Assembly: GCF_900101345.1 (NCBI RefSeq)
Contig: NZ_FMUX01000009.1
Coordinates: 124,001 to 188,000 of the forward strand
DNA length: 64,000 nucleotides
From: Desulfoluna spongiiphila
GTDB lineage: Bacteria > Desulfobacterota > Desulfobacteria > Desulfobacterales > Desulfolunaceae
Direction of reading: 5' to 3'
Shown: positions 25,650 through 33,435 of the stretch, piece after piece
How positions within the stretch are numbered: the stretch's first letter is position 1
Layout: each line of letters begins with the position of its first letter
Position numbers and translations under genes: made by a program
The notes under the pieces: model-generated
Told to the model about the DNA's origin: nothing
What the model saw: only the letters and a program-made list of their open reading frames with translations
Database searches by the model: none

Positions 25650-25934
25650 TCATTTTCCGCCCAAAATCCGAAACCCATTACTCAAATCATTTTTTTTGTT
25701 CTTGGCACGTATTCTGCTGTGACATTTTTTCCGCTGGAATTTCCCCACATCCCACGAAAACCTGCGCTTTGACTGATCTTCCCCAGTGACTTGCATGACC
25801 CCCTTGGTTGCCTCACCTGCGCCACTCACAACGCGCAACCGCCAATCGAAGAGGCTCAAGTCAAGCCCTCTATCCCGATCCAGATTCACCAACATCCGTT
25901 GCGTTGACCGTCTTCTCTGATTTCTTCGTTTCAT
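25650..25934 (-). CDS. Small basic phage protein, unknown
   Basis: 94 residues from ATG 25934 (MKRRNQRRRSTQRMLVNLDRDRG), very rich in Arg and Lys. The middle (LSLFDWRLRVVSGAGEATKGVMQV) is beta-like. It overlaps the HNH gene upstream by four bases. DNA binding is plausible from the charge; no family is recognised. Confidence 0.5.
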   Translation of the reverse strand: MKRRNQRRRSTQRMLVNLDRDRGLDLSLFDWRLRVVSGAGEATKGVMQVTGEDQSKRRFSWDVGKFQRKKCHSRIRAKNKKNDLSNGFRILGGK

Positions 25935-26164
25935 GGTGCTCCCTCCTCCTTCGCCGCCTTCCGCGCACAACACGACTCACAAAGCCCTTGATGATTCGAC
26001 CGTCGCCAGAACAGGGGATCATCCTGCCCACCGACAACCGGCGTGATGTGGACCACCTCAACCGCCGGGCTCATCGTGCCCATGCTCTGACAGCGAACAC
26101 AGAGTGGGTTTAGGTGTAGATACGTCTTGCGATAGGCTTGCCATCTTTGGTCATGCTGGGTCAT
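25931..26164 (-). CDS. HNH-like endonuclease of packaging module
   Basis: 77 residues from ATG 26164. CVRCQSMG, VVHITPVVGGQDDPLFWRRSNHQGLCESC show the CxxC/HNH/CxxC scaffold of phage HNH proteins that stand next to terminase genes and assist cos cleavage. Two departures from the usual pattern: VVHITP instead of VDHI-P, and CARK instead of CHxxK after the last CxxC. Activity may be weakened. Confidence 0.75.
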   Translation of the reverse strand: MTQHDQRWQAYRKTYLHLNPLCVRCQSMGTMSPAVEVVHITPVVGGQDDPLFWRRSNHQGLCESCCARKAAKEEGAP

Positions 26165-26496
26165 CACATCGTTTCCTCCAGCCTCATCACCCGGCCCTTG
26201 AGTTCGGTCATGTCCTCGCGGGTATCAGCCACGTCCTTCTCCACTGCAATCAGACGCGTGGTGGTCCTGAGCTCCAGCCGTGTGAGTTTGTCGTTGAGAT
26301 TCTGTACCGATGTGGTGAGTGTTTGGATTTGAGAGGTGAGGTGTTCGATGGGCTGGGAGACCGTAGTGGAGAGACTGCGTTGTGTAAGCCAGGAGTTGTA
26401 ACCGAGGATGGAAATAAAGAGGGCCGTAATGATAGCTGTAAAGATCGCTACAAAAAATTTGATGCTCTGCTTCTGCTGAGTTTCGGGTTGGGTCAT
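26164..26496 (-). CDS. Membrane-anchored coiled-coil phage protein
   Basis: 110 residues from ATG 26496 (MTQPETQQKQSIKFFVAIFTAIITALFISILGYNSW). One N-terminal membrane helix at ~12-34 is followed by a long coiled coil (IEHLTSQIQTLTTSVQNLNDKLTRLE ... DVADTREDMTELKGRVMRLEE). The topology is like spanin or lysis-accessory proteins, but no holin or endolysin is beside it. It is co-transcribed with the HNH gene (stop and start overlap). Confidence 0.55.
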   Translation of the reverse strand: MTQPETQQKQSIKFFVAIFTAIITALFISILGYNSWLTQRSLSTTVSQPIEHLTSQIQTLTTSVQNLNDKLTRLELRTTTRLIAVEKDVADTREDMTELKGRVMRLEETM

Positions 26497-26800
26497 TACG
26501 GCCCTCTTGTTTGTGGGTGGCGGCCCGAGCCAAGCGAGGGAGGTGAGGGGATAAACCCCGGGCCGCCGATCAGGAGAATTACCATGCACAATCATCGTGA
26601 CATAATGCCAATTATCGGTCAACTATTATTTGACTGTTATGTCAAATTATTTGACTGGCTGTCATCTCAACGGCTCAGTGGCTGTACTTGAGGTGCCTCT
26701 CGGAGGTAACCCGCATCACATAGGCCCGGACCGGCTCGACGCCAGGGCAATTCCAGGGTGGGGTTTCAAGGGTTTTGACGGTGTAAGAAGGGCTGTTATG

Positions 26801-26841
26801 AAAAAGGCTTTTTCAGTGGGTCGCAACTGAAAAAGCCTTTT
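26801..26841. terminator. Bidirectional terminator
   Basis: Inverted repeat AAAAAGGCTTTTTCAGT (26801-26817) and ACTGAAAAAGCCTTTT (26825-26840) around an 8-base loop, with A/T runs on both sides. It separates the late packaging operon from the XRE-ImmA module. Confidence 0.8.
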
Positions 26842-26889
26842 GGATGGGAATGGGACTTATAGAATGGCAGAAGGTTTATCGTTTCCTAA

Positions 26890-28026
26890 TTATACAATTT
26901 TTAAGTGCGGGGGCTGCTTGAAACTTTCTGGTGGATTGGGCTCCACGGGTTTCCCACCCTCAACGCCTGTCATGGTAAGTCCAAACATTAAGGCATCGAT
27001 CTCTTTTGCAGATACCCGAAGCCCCTTTGCAATATGGTATTTTGTTATTCCATCATCTTTCAAAAGTTTAAAAATCATTGGGAGCAGCTTGGATGATTCT
27101 CTTTGTTCTAAGGGGTTTGGCTCTCTTTTCAAGCACCCATGTTTTGATAAATCGATATTCAAAGTTCTATATTGCCACTCAGTTAATATTGATAAATCTT
27201 TCATGCGTCTTACTAAAGCTGCCGCAGAGACCAACCAGTATCGCTTCGCTTTGATGATATCTTCTAAATTCATGAATGAGCTTGTATTAGCCTTCACCGT
27301 ACCTTCCGACATTAACAATGCTGATGCAAAACTGTTTGCTTGCATTTCAGCCTCTTTACCCTTGGGACCACCGTGCTTGTGCATAACAAGATGACCTAAT
27401 TCATGGGCAGCATCAAAGCGTCCTCGTTCAACAGATTTGTTCATGTTTAAAAAAACATATGGTTCCTCATCCTTCCAAAAAGAAAAGGCATCTATATCTG
27501 TGGATCGGTCATATAATGAAAAAACTCTGATGCCTTTAGACTCCATCTGGTGAACCATATTTCTAATAGGCTTTTCTCCAATGCCCCATTCATTTCGGAT
27601 GATAGCTGCGGCGGCCTCAGCTGTATCATTACCTAAATCGGGCAAATCGACCTTTGGAAGTTGTATCCTAAAGTTAACATAGCCCATAAACTCTAATGCG
27701 AGTTGACCCGCACACAGACATTTATCCCGAACAGTTGCAGTCATTCTCGCAAGAGACCTGAAACTGACAGTATCCTTCTCAAGCGAAGGCATATCCTCCT
27801 GAAAAAAAAACGCTTCGGGAAAATTTAGACACTTTTGAAGTGCTTCTAATGTTGGTCTGATTGTGTCGTCTTTTTTGTGTCCATTTTCAATACTGGATAA
27901 GGTCCGAGATGAAACACCTATTTTTTCACTTAATGCTTTTATCGTTAAGGCCCGATACTTACGTGCATATGTGAGCCTATTTTCATTGAATAATTCTATT
28001 TCTACCATCGGTTTTATTTTTTCCAT
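26890..28026 (-). CDS. XRE regulator fused to ImmA/IrrE metalloprotease
   Basis: 378 residues. The N-terminal helix-turn-helix (RKYRALTIKALSEKIGVSSRTLSSIENG, ~20-50) is followed by a zinc protease domain with HELGHLVMH (HExxH) and the downstream Glu of EAEMQANSFASALLM. This is the layout of phage/ICE ImmA-type regulators that cleave repressors and of many toxin-linked XRE-COG2856 proteins. The C-terminal ~80 residues are extra. It overlaps the 216-residue gene by 13 bases and has lower GC than its neighbours. Confidence 0.85.
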   Translation of the reverse strand: MEKIKPMVEIELFNENRLTYARKYRALTIKALSEKIGVSSRTLSSIENGHKKDDTIRPTLEALQKCLNFPEAFFFQEDMPSLEKDTVSFRSLARMTATVRDKCLCAGQLALEFMGYVNFRIQLPKVDLPDLGNDTAEAAAAIIRNEWGIGEKPIRNMVHQMESKGIRVFSLYDRSTDIDAFSFWKDEEPYVFLNMNKSVERGRFDAAHELGHLVMHKHGGPKGKEAEMQANSFASALLMSEGTVKANTSSFMNLEDIIKAKRYWLVSAAALVRRMKDLSILTEWQYRTLNIDLSKHGCLKREPNPLEQRESSKLLPMIFKLLKDDGITKYHIAKGLRVSAKEIDALMFGLTMTGVEGGKPVEPNPPESFKQPPHLKIV

Positions 28027-28664
28027 TCTATATCAAACTCAACCTCGGGGCCAAAGTCAGGCGTAAAATCATCAGGGGTCGGCTCGAATTTCAACGCAGG
28101 AAGAAGTATCCTTTTCTTCCACTTCCCAATTTTTTGTGAGTTGCTGTCTATACCATCTGGAAAGGATAACTCCATCCTTATTTCTCCAAGTTTGTTGTCG
28201 ACATGATGAAGAAGTACCCAAGTCGGGACTTTTTCAGTATCGTGATTTTCTTTTTGAGGTTCCCAATCAGGAAACAAATATAGCTCGTTGTTCTGTTTGA
28301 CGATTATTTCTGTTTCCCCGCCTTTTGGATTCCTGGTTTTAGGTTGCTGCCCTCTTTCATTTCCAGTGTTTTTATCGCCACTTGAAACCATAATTTGAAC
28401 ATTTAGGGCCTTGTTAAATACCAATTCAATGTGTGCGTCACAACGTTTTTCCCATCCATACGGTCTCAACTCCTCTCGGACAGATCTTACAGCTGCATAG
28501 TATGCTTGACTTCCTGCAGCGGTCTTAGCGTCGTTTTCTGTAGTTGATCGATAAGCGGTCAAGATTTTAAGCCCAACATCCATCAACAGTTCTTGCTTAA
28601 GGCTTAAACTTTCTAATACAGAGCGGTGCTCTGCGGTATTCGGAATCATGGTATTGTTTAACAA
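28014..28664 (-). CDS. Unknown partner of the XRE-ImmA protein
   Basis: 216 residues from a TTG with AAGGA nine bases upstream; an ATG at 28649 is an alternative. Helical N-terminus (SLKQELLMDVGLKILTAYRST) then a beta-rich part (AHIELVFNKALNVQIMVSSGD; VLLHHVDNKLGEIRMELSFPDG). No family recognised. First gene of a two-gene unit with the protease, low in GC, bounded by a terminator downstream. It may be the target or substrate of the protease (inference). Confidence 0.55.
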   Translation of the reverse strand: MLNNTMIPNTAEHRSVLESLSLKQELLMDVGLKILTAYRSTTENDAKTAAGSQAYYAAVRSVREELRPYGWEKRCDAHIELVFNKALNVQIMVSSGDKNTGNERGQQPKTRNPKGGETEIIVKQNNELYLFPDWEPQKENHDTEKVPTWVLLHHVDNKLGEIRMELSFPDGIDSNSQKIGKWKKRILLPALKFEPTPDDFTPDFGPEVEFDIEWKK

Positions 28665-28847
28665 TGTAGAATGTCCTTATCAGCTCTGGGGGTTAAGGGT
28701 TATGGTTTCTTGTTTTATTACATCATTTGAGGTGAAAAATCAAGAAACGATGTACCCAGGGCATATCTTTTATTTCTATGTTACCTCCCATGGAAGTTTT
28801 GACTGCTTTTGATTCTCCCGCAACGTGCGCTCCTTGCCGATGATATT

Positions 28848-29115
28848 TTAAATCTGAGCCGTAGTCATCCCGGTTCTCCGAGATAGCTCCCGATGGTTGC
28901 GCCCATCAAATACCCGGTAAATGCTCGCATCCTGTATGGCCATCTTCAACCGGTCATCCATAGGCAGGTAAACATTGCGCCCCCAGGTGATGGGCAATCA
29001 CCACAATGACGTCCTGAGCGTTCTCCACAGCCTCCTCCGGCTCCATCTTCCCACGCCCCTCGTAATGGTCGGCCAGCACATCCACCACCAGCGAAATTGT
29101 CAACAATGAGCTCAT
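28848..29115 (-). pseudogene. Mor-family transcription activator, frameshifted
   Basis: From ATG 29115 the frame reads MSSLLTISLVVDVLADHYEG ... AENAQDVIVVIAHHLGA-like text and stops at 28954. Continuing in another frame from about 28985 gives NVYLPMDDRLKMAIQDASIYRVFDG, then RNHRELSRRTGMTTAQI and a stop at 28848. Together they match Mor/DUF-type late activators (PF08765), including the C-terminal FDGRN-xx-ELSRR helix-turn-helix. The break lies at GGGGGCGCAA, about 28984-28993. It is either a true mutation or a sequencing error. Confidence 0.7.
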
Positions 29116-29149
29116 TTCGAAAATTGAGATCGTATTGTTGTCTTTTCAT
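29081..29149 (-). pseudogene. 5' remnant of a DNA cytosine methyltransferase
   Basis: ATG 29149 overlaps the TGA of the upstream replication gene (ATGA) and encodes MKRQQYDLNFRNELIVDNFA followed by GGG, closely matching the start of phage C5-cytosine methyltransferases (LIVDNFAGGG, the S-adenosylmethionine motif I). The similarity stops there and Mor-like sequence begins in another frame, suggesting that a deletion removed the rest of the methyltransferase. Confidence 0.5.
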
Positions 29150-29739
29150 GCAGCGCCCCCTTCCTCCGAGATCTGCTCCGACACCTTACCAACCAATCCA
29201 CGCACCGAGGCCGGGGCCGCAACCCCCAACCTCACCACCTCTTTTTTGATCCCAACGCGATCCCGCACAGAGTTGAAAAGCTTCTCGAACTGCCCCTTGT
29301 GGTAAGATTCGTCGGATTCATCTGAGAGGCCAAACGCCTTCCAGTCGAACTTTCCAGCCGTTTCCCTGGCGATGGGACAAGTGATACTTGCAAGGACCGC
29401 ATCCCGGTCCTCAGGATTTGCGTAGGGGTGAGATACCGCCGACATCTTGCGCTTGATCTCTGACCAGACCTCCAGGGCCTGCTGGGGCTTGCCGTGCATG
29501 AGATCCAAGCAGCGCTGTCGAACCTCGGCAAACGCCGGGTAAAATGTCAGCTCACATGACAGGGATTTGCAGGCGGCGATGAATACACCCACGGGCACCT
29601 CGGTGAGGTTTTCAGCCCAAACGGAAACCATTCTCTCAAAGTCTTCCCGTTTCTCGATATTCGGTCGGCCTCTTAAGCCGTTCAGGGTGAAGTACTTAAA
29701 CCCCGTCTTTATTGCCGCAGCTGCCTCGTGTGGCTTCAT
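29146..29739 (-). CDS. Phage replication helper, helicase-loader-like
   Basis: 197 residues. MKPHEAAAAIKTGFKYFTLNGLRGRPNIEKREDFERMVSVWAENL and VPVGVFIAACKSLSCELTFYPAFAEVRQ form a conserved helical domain found in phage proteins encoded downstream of an O-like initiator, in the place of lambda P. The C-terminal part is variable. It overlaps the initiator gene by 44 bases. The loader role is inferred from order. Confidence 0.6.
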   Translation of the reverse strand: MKPHEAAAAIKTGFKYFTLNGLRGRPNIEKREDFERMVSVWAENLTEVPVGVFIAACKSLSCELTFYPAFAEVRQRCLDLMHGKPQQALEVWSEIKRKMSAVSHPYANPEDRDAVLASITCPIARETAGKFDWKAFGLSDESDESYHKGQFEKLFNSVRDRVGIKKEVVRLGVAAPASVRGLVGKVSEQISEEGGAA

Positions 29740-30775
29740 AGCCTTCCTCCAACTCGTCGCATGCTTCGTTTACCAAAGTGTCGAACATTGATCCCCTGGG
29801 AGCACCGGATGTCCTTGGCCCCGCCCTGGACGCGGTATAGATTTTTTGAAACTTTGTCGTGCCGTCCTCACCCTTTTTCCGCAATGCGGCAAGTGACTTG
29901 GCGTTGGGCCCCCAAAAGTCGTCCCTGCATGCCCACCACACGGACTGCTTGATCTCTTCGAGTGTAAAACCGTCGGTTCTGATGAGCCTGTCTACAGCGT
30001 CACATGATTTCAACACGTGGGACGCCGTAGCCTTCGGTGCGGACTTTCCGTACTTAGCCAGGATGTGAGAATCGAACCCCTTGACGAATTCGACAATCTC
30101 AACAGAAAAAGTCTCCAACGGGTCGGCAGGTGATTCGGAAGAATTGCCGGTATCTTTCTTGAATCCGGATTCAGGATTCAGGATTCCGGTATCAGGATTC
30201 AGCCGGGCTCGGTTAGGCCTGGGTTCGCCCCGAGCCTGTCCTTGGTCGTGCTCGGGACTGCCCTTGGCCTGTCCTTGGCCAGACCCGGGACCGTCCTTGG
30301 TCTGTCCTTGGTCATACCCGGGACCGTCCTTGGCCTGTCCTTGGTCATACCCGGGACCGTCCTTGGCCTGCCCTTGGTCGTGCCCGGGACTATCCGTGGA
30401 CGGACCTTGTTCTGTATTTTCCCCTTCCGGTTCCGTCCTTTTCTCGGCATCTTCAGGATGTGGCGGGATTTTTGAGGGTTTCTCGCGCCTGTGGGGGTTC
30501 TGATGGGATCGAAAACTGGGGATCCAAATGTATTTCCCATCATCACCCGAATAGCGCGCTATGAGTTTCGCGGCGCTCAGCTCGCACAGAAGAGCCTCAC
30601 AATCCACAGAATCAGCCGGAAAGATTTGGATCTTGATTTTCTTCGGGCGGTCTTCGAGGTACCCCTCTCTGTCCGCTAAGCACCACAGCCCTGCAAACAA
30701 TATCCGTGCAGGGAATGAGCATTCGGCCAACTCCTCGTTACAAAAAAAACCCGGCTTTATATTCCGTGCTCGCAT
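29696..30775 (-). CDS. Phage replication initiator-like protein with 11-residue repeats
   Basis: 359 residues. The N-terminal ~85 residues (MRARNIKPGFFCNEELAECS ... RILFAGLWCLADREGYLEDRPKKIKIQIFP) are the winged-helix domain of phage O-like replication proteins. Residues ~125-180 are a tandem repeat of DGPGYDQGQAK encoded by five 33-bp units. The C-terminal domain (FKKDTGNSSESPADPLETFS ... SVWWACRDDFWGPNAKSLAALRK) occurs at the end of many phage replication proteins. The origin often lies within such genes; the repeats are candidates for iterons. Confidence 0.75.
   Translation of the reverse strand: MRARNIKPGFFCNEELAECSFPARILFAGLWCLADREGYLEDRPKKIKIQIFPADSVDCEALLCELSAAKLIARYSGDDGKYIWIPSFRSHQNPHRREKPSKIPPHPEDAEKRTEPEGENTEQGPSTDSPGHDQGQAKDGPGYDQGQAKDGPGYDQGQTKDGPGSGQGQAKGSPEHDQGQARGEPRPNRARLNPDTGILNPESGFKKDTGNSSESPADPLETFSVEIVEFVKGFDSHILAKYGKSAPKATASHVLKSCDAVDRLIRTDGFTLEEIKQSVWWACRDDFWGPNAKSLAALRKKGEDGTTKFQKIYTASRAGPRTSGAPRGSMFDTLVNEACDELEEGYEATRGSCGNKDGV
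30236..30400. repeat. Five tandem 33-bp repeats in the replication gene
   Basis: On the plus strand the unit begins CTGTCCTTGGTCATACCCGG and continues GACCGTCCTTGGC; units 3 and 4 are identical and units 1, 2 and 5 vary. The phase is maintained, so the protein carries 11-residue repeats. Direct repeats inside an initiator gene could be the phage origin, as in lambda O. Confidence 0.75.
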
Positions 30776-31300
30776 TTACCTCCCCTCAACCTCTGTGCGC
30801 ACCTCACCACAAGCAGGGTTTGCACAAATCCATTTGCGGACAACTTTGTCAGGGGCCGTAGAGACGTGTTTCGGCATTGTGTAAACCCCGCACACCGGGC
30901 AGATTGTGTAGTTGTACTTGGTCTGATGTTGGATGCTATTTTCCATGGGCTCCTCTGACTTAAAGCCAGTTATCTCCTGGTATTCTTCGAGGTCGTCTTG
31001 AAGGTCGTCATAGGGACCGACGCAATACCCGGCTGCATTCAGATTGAAAAAGATCTCACCGCAGGCTTCGCACAGGTAATGTGTTGCAAGCGGCACCTCT
31101 TCCCCCTCAATGCGTTCCTCGATATCGGATTCGGGAGGCCTGAAGCGGATAAACGAAATACAGACCGAACCAATGTCAATCAGTAGGCCGCATGATTGGC
31201 AGGGCTTGCGTCTCACCACCCACGGCATCACGGTGAAATCATCTGGCCAATACCAAGCGGGGCCGTCACCGTCCCAGTCATTGCATGTACACGAAAGCAT
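30776..31300 (-). CDS. Zinc-ribbon phage protein
   Basis: 174 residues. Cys motifs: CTC near the start, CQSCG (residues ~34-38), CEACG (~77-81), CPVCGVY (~135-139) with CANPACG (~159-165). At least two four-cysteine zinc sites. The gene abuts the replication gene start, so it is in the early minus operon. Function unknown; many phage early proteins with zinc ribbons bind host RNA polymerase or DNA. Confidence 0.6.
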   Translation of the reverse strand: MLSCTCNDWDGDGPAWYWPDDFTVMPWVVRRKPCQSCGLLIDIGSVCISFIRFRPPESDIEERIEGEEVPLATHYLCEACGEIFFNLNAAGYCVGPYDDLQDDLEEYQEITGFKSEEPMENSIQHQTKYNYTICPVCGVYTMPKHVSTAPDKVVRKWICANPACGEVRTEVEGR

Positions 31301-31319
31301 GACTCATCTCCTTTGGTGT

Positions 31320-31643
31320 TCACGGGGGTGGAGAGTCCCACCACCGTCTTTTGTACTCATGGACAACCTCCCTCCAGTTTTCCCCATAGGTTTCCCAGAA
31401 TGTTTCCCGGCCCATACCGGGGGCATGACGCAGCAAGTGGCATTCAGGGCAGAGCGGCACAGCTTCGTCATCGGGGCCCTTGATGCTTGTCCCTTTCCCG
31501 CTTAACGTTTCGTGGTGATGCTCAGCCTTTGCCCCGCAGAGGTGGCAAGGGAGGTTTCGGAACCATTCCCGGCACGCTGCAGATCGGTAAAAGGGGGTCT
31601 TGGGACAGGCAAAGCCGGTCCAATCGACTTTGTTCTTAGCCAT
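31320..31643 (-). CDS. DUF968/HNH-like recombination nuclease
   Basis: 107 residues. CHLCGAKAEHHHE, then VPLCPECHLLRH match the DUF968 or NinG-like HNH fold used by phages for recombination (structure-selective nucleases). The CxxC ... HH ... CxxCH order is complete. It overlaps the 148-residue neighbour by eight bases, as nin-region genes do. Confidence 0.7.
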   Translation of the reverse strand: MAKNKVDWTGFACPKTPFYRSAACREWFRNLPCHLCGAKAEHHHETLSGKGTSIKGPDDEAVPLCPECHLLRHAPGMGRETFWETYGENWREVVHEYKRRWWDSPPP

Positions 31644-32079
31644 AGCCCCTGCGCTGGAGCTCCCTTATGAGCTCGTTTTTGTTAACGCCCAGCCAACCGG
31701 CGTGAACGCCAAGGGCGCGATCCATGAACGTCATCATCTCGGGGTGTTTCAGCTTTTCAAATGCAATGGAACGAACCTGGATGATGATTTTTTCGCCGAT
31801 CACCGCCACACGGTCGGGATCCACAAACCGGAGCTGTACCCGGGTATGCCAGTCCACAGCCTCTTTGCTGCTCAGCTTCGGATCAAATGCGTTTTCAGCG
31901 ACGGTGTTACAGGAGCCCCAATACAGGCGGAGTTGGCGGAGGCTTCGGGCGCTCCGGCATTCTGTGAGCTTGCCTCGGATAATCTGGTTCGGTTTGTGGG
32001 CCGCAGCGGCCTTGTCCTGTTCGGCCAGGGTGGCCGGCGCATAGATGCCGTTTCGGTACTGGAGGGCGATTTCAATCAT
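31636..32079 (-). CDS. Nin-region type protein (DUF1367-like)
   Basis: 147 residues from ATG 32079 (MIEIALQYRNGIYAPATLAEQDKAA). GKLTECRSARSLRQLRLYWGSCNTVAEN and WHTRVQLRFVDPDRVAVIGEKIIIQVRSIAFEKL resemble the DUF1367 family of phage nin regions. Member of the early leftward operon with the DUF968 gene. Confidence 0.55.
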   Translation of the reverse strand: MIEIALQYRNGIYAPATLAEQDKAAAAHKPNQIIRGKLTECRSARSLRQLRLYWGSCNTVAENAFDPKLSSKEAVDWHTRVQLRFVDPDRVAVIGEKIIIQVRSIAFEKLKHPEMMTFMDRALGVHAGWLGVNKNELIRELQRRGYG

Positions 32080-32240
32080 GGCTGGTGAACCTGTCGGGGA
32101 CGCGACCAAGCGCCCCGATAGAATTTTTTTGACCCACCAGGCACATTTTCAAACCCATGTCTCCTCCTGCTTCTGAAGCGATCTGGTTTAAAAAGAGCCG
32201 TTTCGACAGACCAAAACACATGCCGATTCACATAGACTCA

Positions 32241-32257
32241 GTTGACAAGATGTCAAC
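32241..32257. promoter_or_regulatory. Phage operator 1 (perfect 7-3-7 palindrome)
   Basis: GTTGACA-AGA-TGTCAAC, a perfect palindrome downstream of the Cro-like gene and upstream of the early operon. The same motif with few changes recurs at 32517 and 33093, so it is likely the repressor or Cro site. Confidence 0.75.
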
Positions 32258-32263
32258 CCTGTA

Positions 32264-32503
32264 TTAAATTATATCCAGATCATTGATATCGACACCGAAT
32301 GTTTTAGCCAAATGATTGGCATCTGAAAAAGCAACACGGCGGCTCTTAGTGTTCCAGCGGGAGATTGTAGATTTGTCTTTTATCGGAGTGAATGTGGCGC
32401 CCAAGTCTGTGTAAGTGATGCCCTTCTTTTCGGCCAGATCTTTAATCGTCTGTTTTTTCTTTCGCTTATGCATAATGTTCCTTTTCAAGGTGTCCTTTGA
32501 CAA
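32264..32503 (-). CDS. Cro-like helix-turn-helix protein
   Basis: 79 residues; ATG at 32503, with a second in-frame ATG at 32470 (MHKRKKKQTIKDLAEKKG) as alternative. HTH: IKDLAEKKGITYTDLGATFTPIKDKSTISRW. The C-terminus VAFSDANHLAKTFGVDINDLDII is typical of small XRE/Cro proteins. It is divergent from the repressor gene across a short operator region and first in the leftward operon. Confidence 0.75.
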   Translation of the reverse strand: MSKDTLKRNIMHKRKKKQTIKDLAEKKGITYTDLGATFTPIKDKSTISRWNTKSRRVAFSDANHLAKTFGVDINDLDII

Positions 32504-32516
32504 AACTTGACACTGG

Positions 32517-32533
32517 GTTGATTAGATGTCAAC
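32517..32533. promoter_or_regulatory. Phage operator 2, between cro and repressor genes
   Basis: GTTGATTAGATGTCAAC differs from operator 1 at two central positions. Extra half sites TTTGACA and CTTGACA lie just to the left (32497-32513). The intergenic region is only 65 bp, so occupancy would affect both divergent promoters. Confidence 0.7.
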
Positions 32534-32568
32534 CACAAATTTCGACATTTTAATCAGGGAGCTGATAA

Positions 32569-32982
32569 ATGGTTAATATCTTAGATGAATTGTCGCTTGA
32601 AGAAATTGGCGCCCGCATCAAGTCCATCAGGGAGTCGCGCCACATGACCATGGCTGCCCTGGGAATGGCTCTCGGCCGCCCCACAGACAACGCGGGTGCG
32701 AGCCTAATAAAAAATCTTGAAGCCGGCAGACGAAAAAGACTTAAAGAAAACGAACTTGAAAAGATTCTCAACTATCTCGAATTGTCCAAAACTGATTTTA
32801 TAAACATCCTCCCGCTTGATAAATCCAGACATACCGATATCCATCCCCTGTACAAAGCTGTGCCGGGGATCGAGGAGTTTGTCGATGCTCTGGGCCTTGC
32901 CCAAAGAATGGATGATACCGTAATGGAAAAAATGGTTCTTGGACATATCAAGGACCAGATTGATAAGATTATCAGCAAATAA
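32569..32982 (+). CDS. Phage repressor, XRE family (CI-like)
   Basis: 137 residues from ATG 32569. HTH at ~10-45 (IGARIKSIRESRHMTMAALGMALGRPTDNAGASLIKNLEAG) then a helical C-terminus (LEKILNYLELSKTDFI ... MEKMVLGHIKDQIDKIISK) rather than a LexA-like peptidase. It lacks the Ser-Lys autocleavage domain, so induction would need another route, such as the ImmA-like protease at 26890 or the antirepressors at 38.7 and 40.3 kb (inference). Confidence 0.75.
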   Translation: MVNILDELSLEEIGARIKSIRESRHMTMAALGMALGRPTDNAGASLIKNLEAGRRKRLKENELEKILNYLELSKTDFINILPLDKSRHTDIHPLYKAVPGIEEFVDALGLAQRMDDTVMEKMVLGHIKDQIDKIISK

Positions 32983-33005
32983 GACAGACCCCACATTCCA
33001 AACGC

Positions 33006-33041
33006 AAAAAGCCCGCTTTTAAAAAAAGCGGGCTTTTTTTT
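33006..33041 (+). terminator. Rho-independent terminator after repressor
   Basis: AAAAAGCCCGCTTTT and AAAAAGCGGGC arms followed by eight T. Strong stem with U tail directly after the repressor stop. Confidence 0.9.
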
Positions 33042-33092
33042 GTTTTAATTAAATGCCTTACGACATTTAAAGCAAATTTATGTTATTTTTAT

Positions 33093-33109
33093 GTTGACCA
33101 CATGTCAAT
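33093..33109. promoter_or_regulatory. Phage operator 3, before the rightward operon
   Basis: GTTGACCACATGTCAAT, a variant of the 32241 palindrome, about 105 bp before the first rightward gene. It suggests that the same repressor controls both early operons. Confidence 0.65.
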
Positions 33110-33214
33110 AGCATGTCACCCTTGATCATAAATCAAGGGCATCACTTCTCTTCATCCCCCCCCATCCCCCTCTCGCCGCCTGCCCTCATAAAAACCGTAT
33201 CAAGGAGGCAGACC

Positions 33215-33433
33215 ATGACATCCCAACGCGTTTTCGAAATCACCCTCAAGTCCAACAGCATCGAACACTACAAGGCGGCAATACGGTCCATGCCGCAAAA
33301 TCACCGGGCCCTCAATGTTTGCGGATGCCCTGTTTTTGTAAGCCCTTCGGGCGGCTCCGCGGTCCTGATCCCGACAAGCCGTACCCATGTGGCCATCGGC
33401 TGCGAATGCCCGGACCAAAAAGCGAGGCGATAA
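33215..33433 (+). CDS. Small phage protein, unknown
   Basis: 72 residues from ATG 33215, chosen because AAGGAGG stands eight bases upstream; the longer frame from 33113 has no such site. MTSQRVFEITLKSNSIEHYKAAIRSM, then CGCPVFVSPSGGSAVLIPTS. Two Cys-containing turns. First gene of the rightward operon. Confidence 0.6.
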   Translation: MTSQRVFEITLKSNSIEHYKAAIRSMPQNHRALNVCGCPVFVSPSGGSAVLIPTSRTHVAIGCECPDQKARR

Positions 33434-33435
33434 CC

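Noticed and set aside
30236..30400. CRISPR array
   Set aside because: Repeats are contiguous with no spacers and lie in a coding frame.
30081..30503. Plus-strand frames full of PGTVLGLSL-type repeats
   Set aside because: They are antisense shadows of the 33-bp repeats in the minus-strand replication gene.
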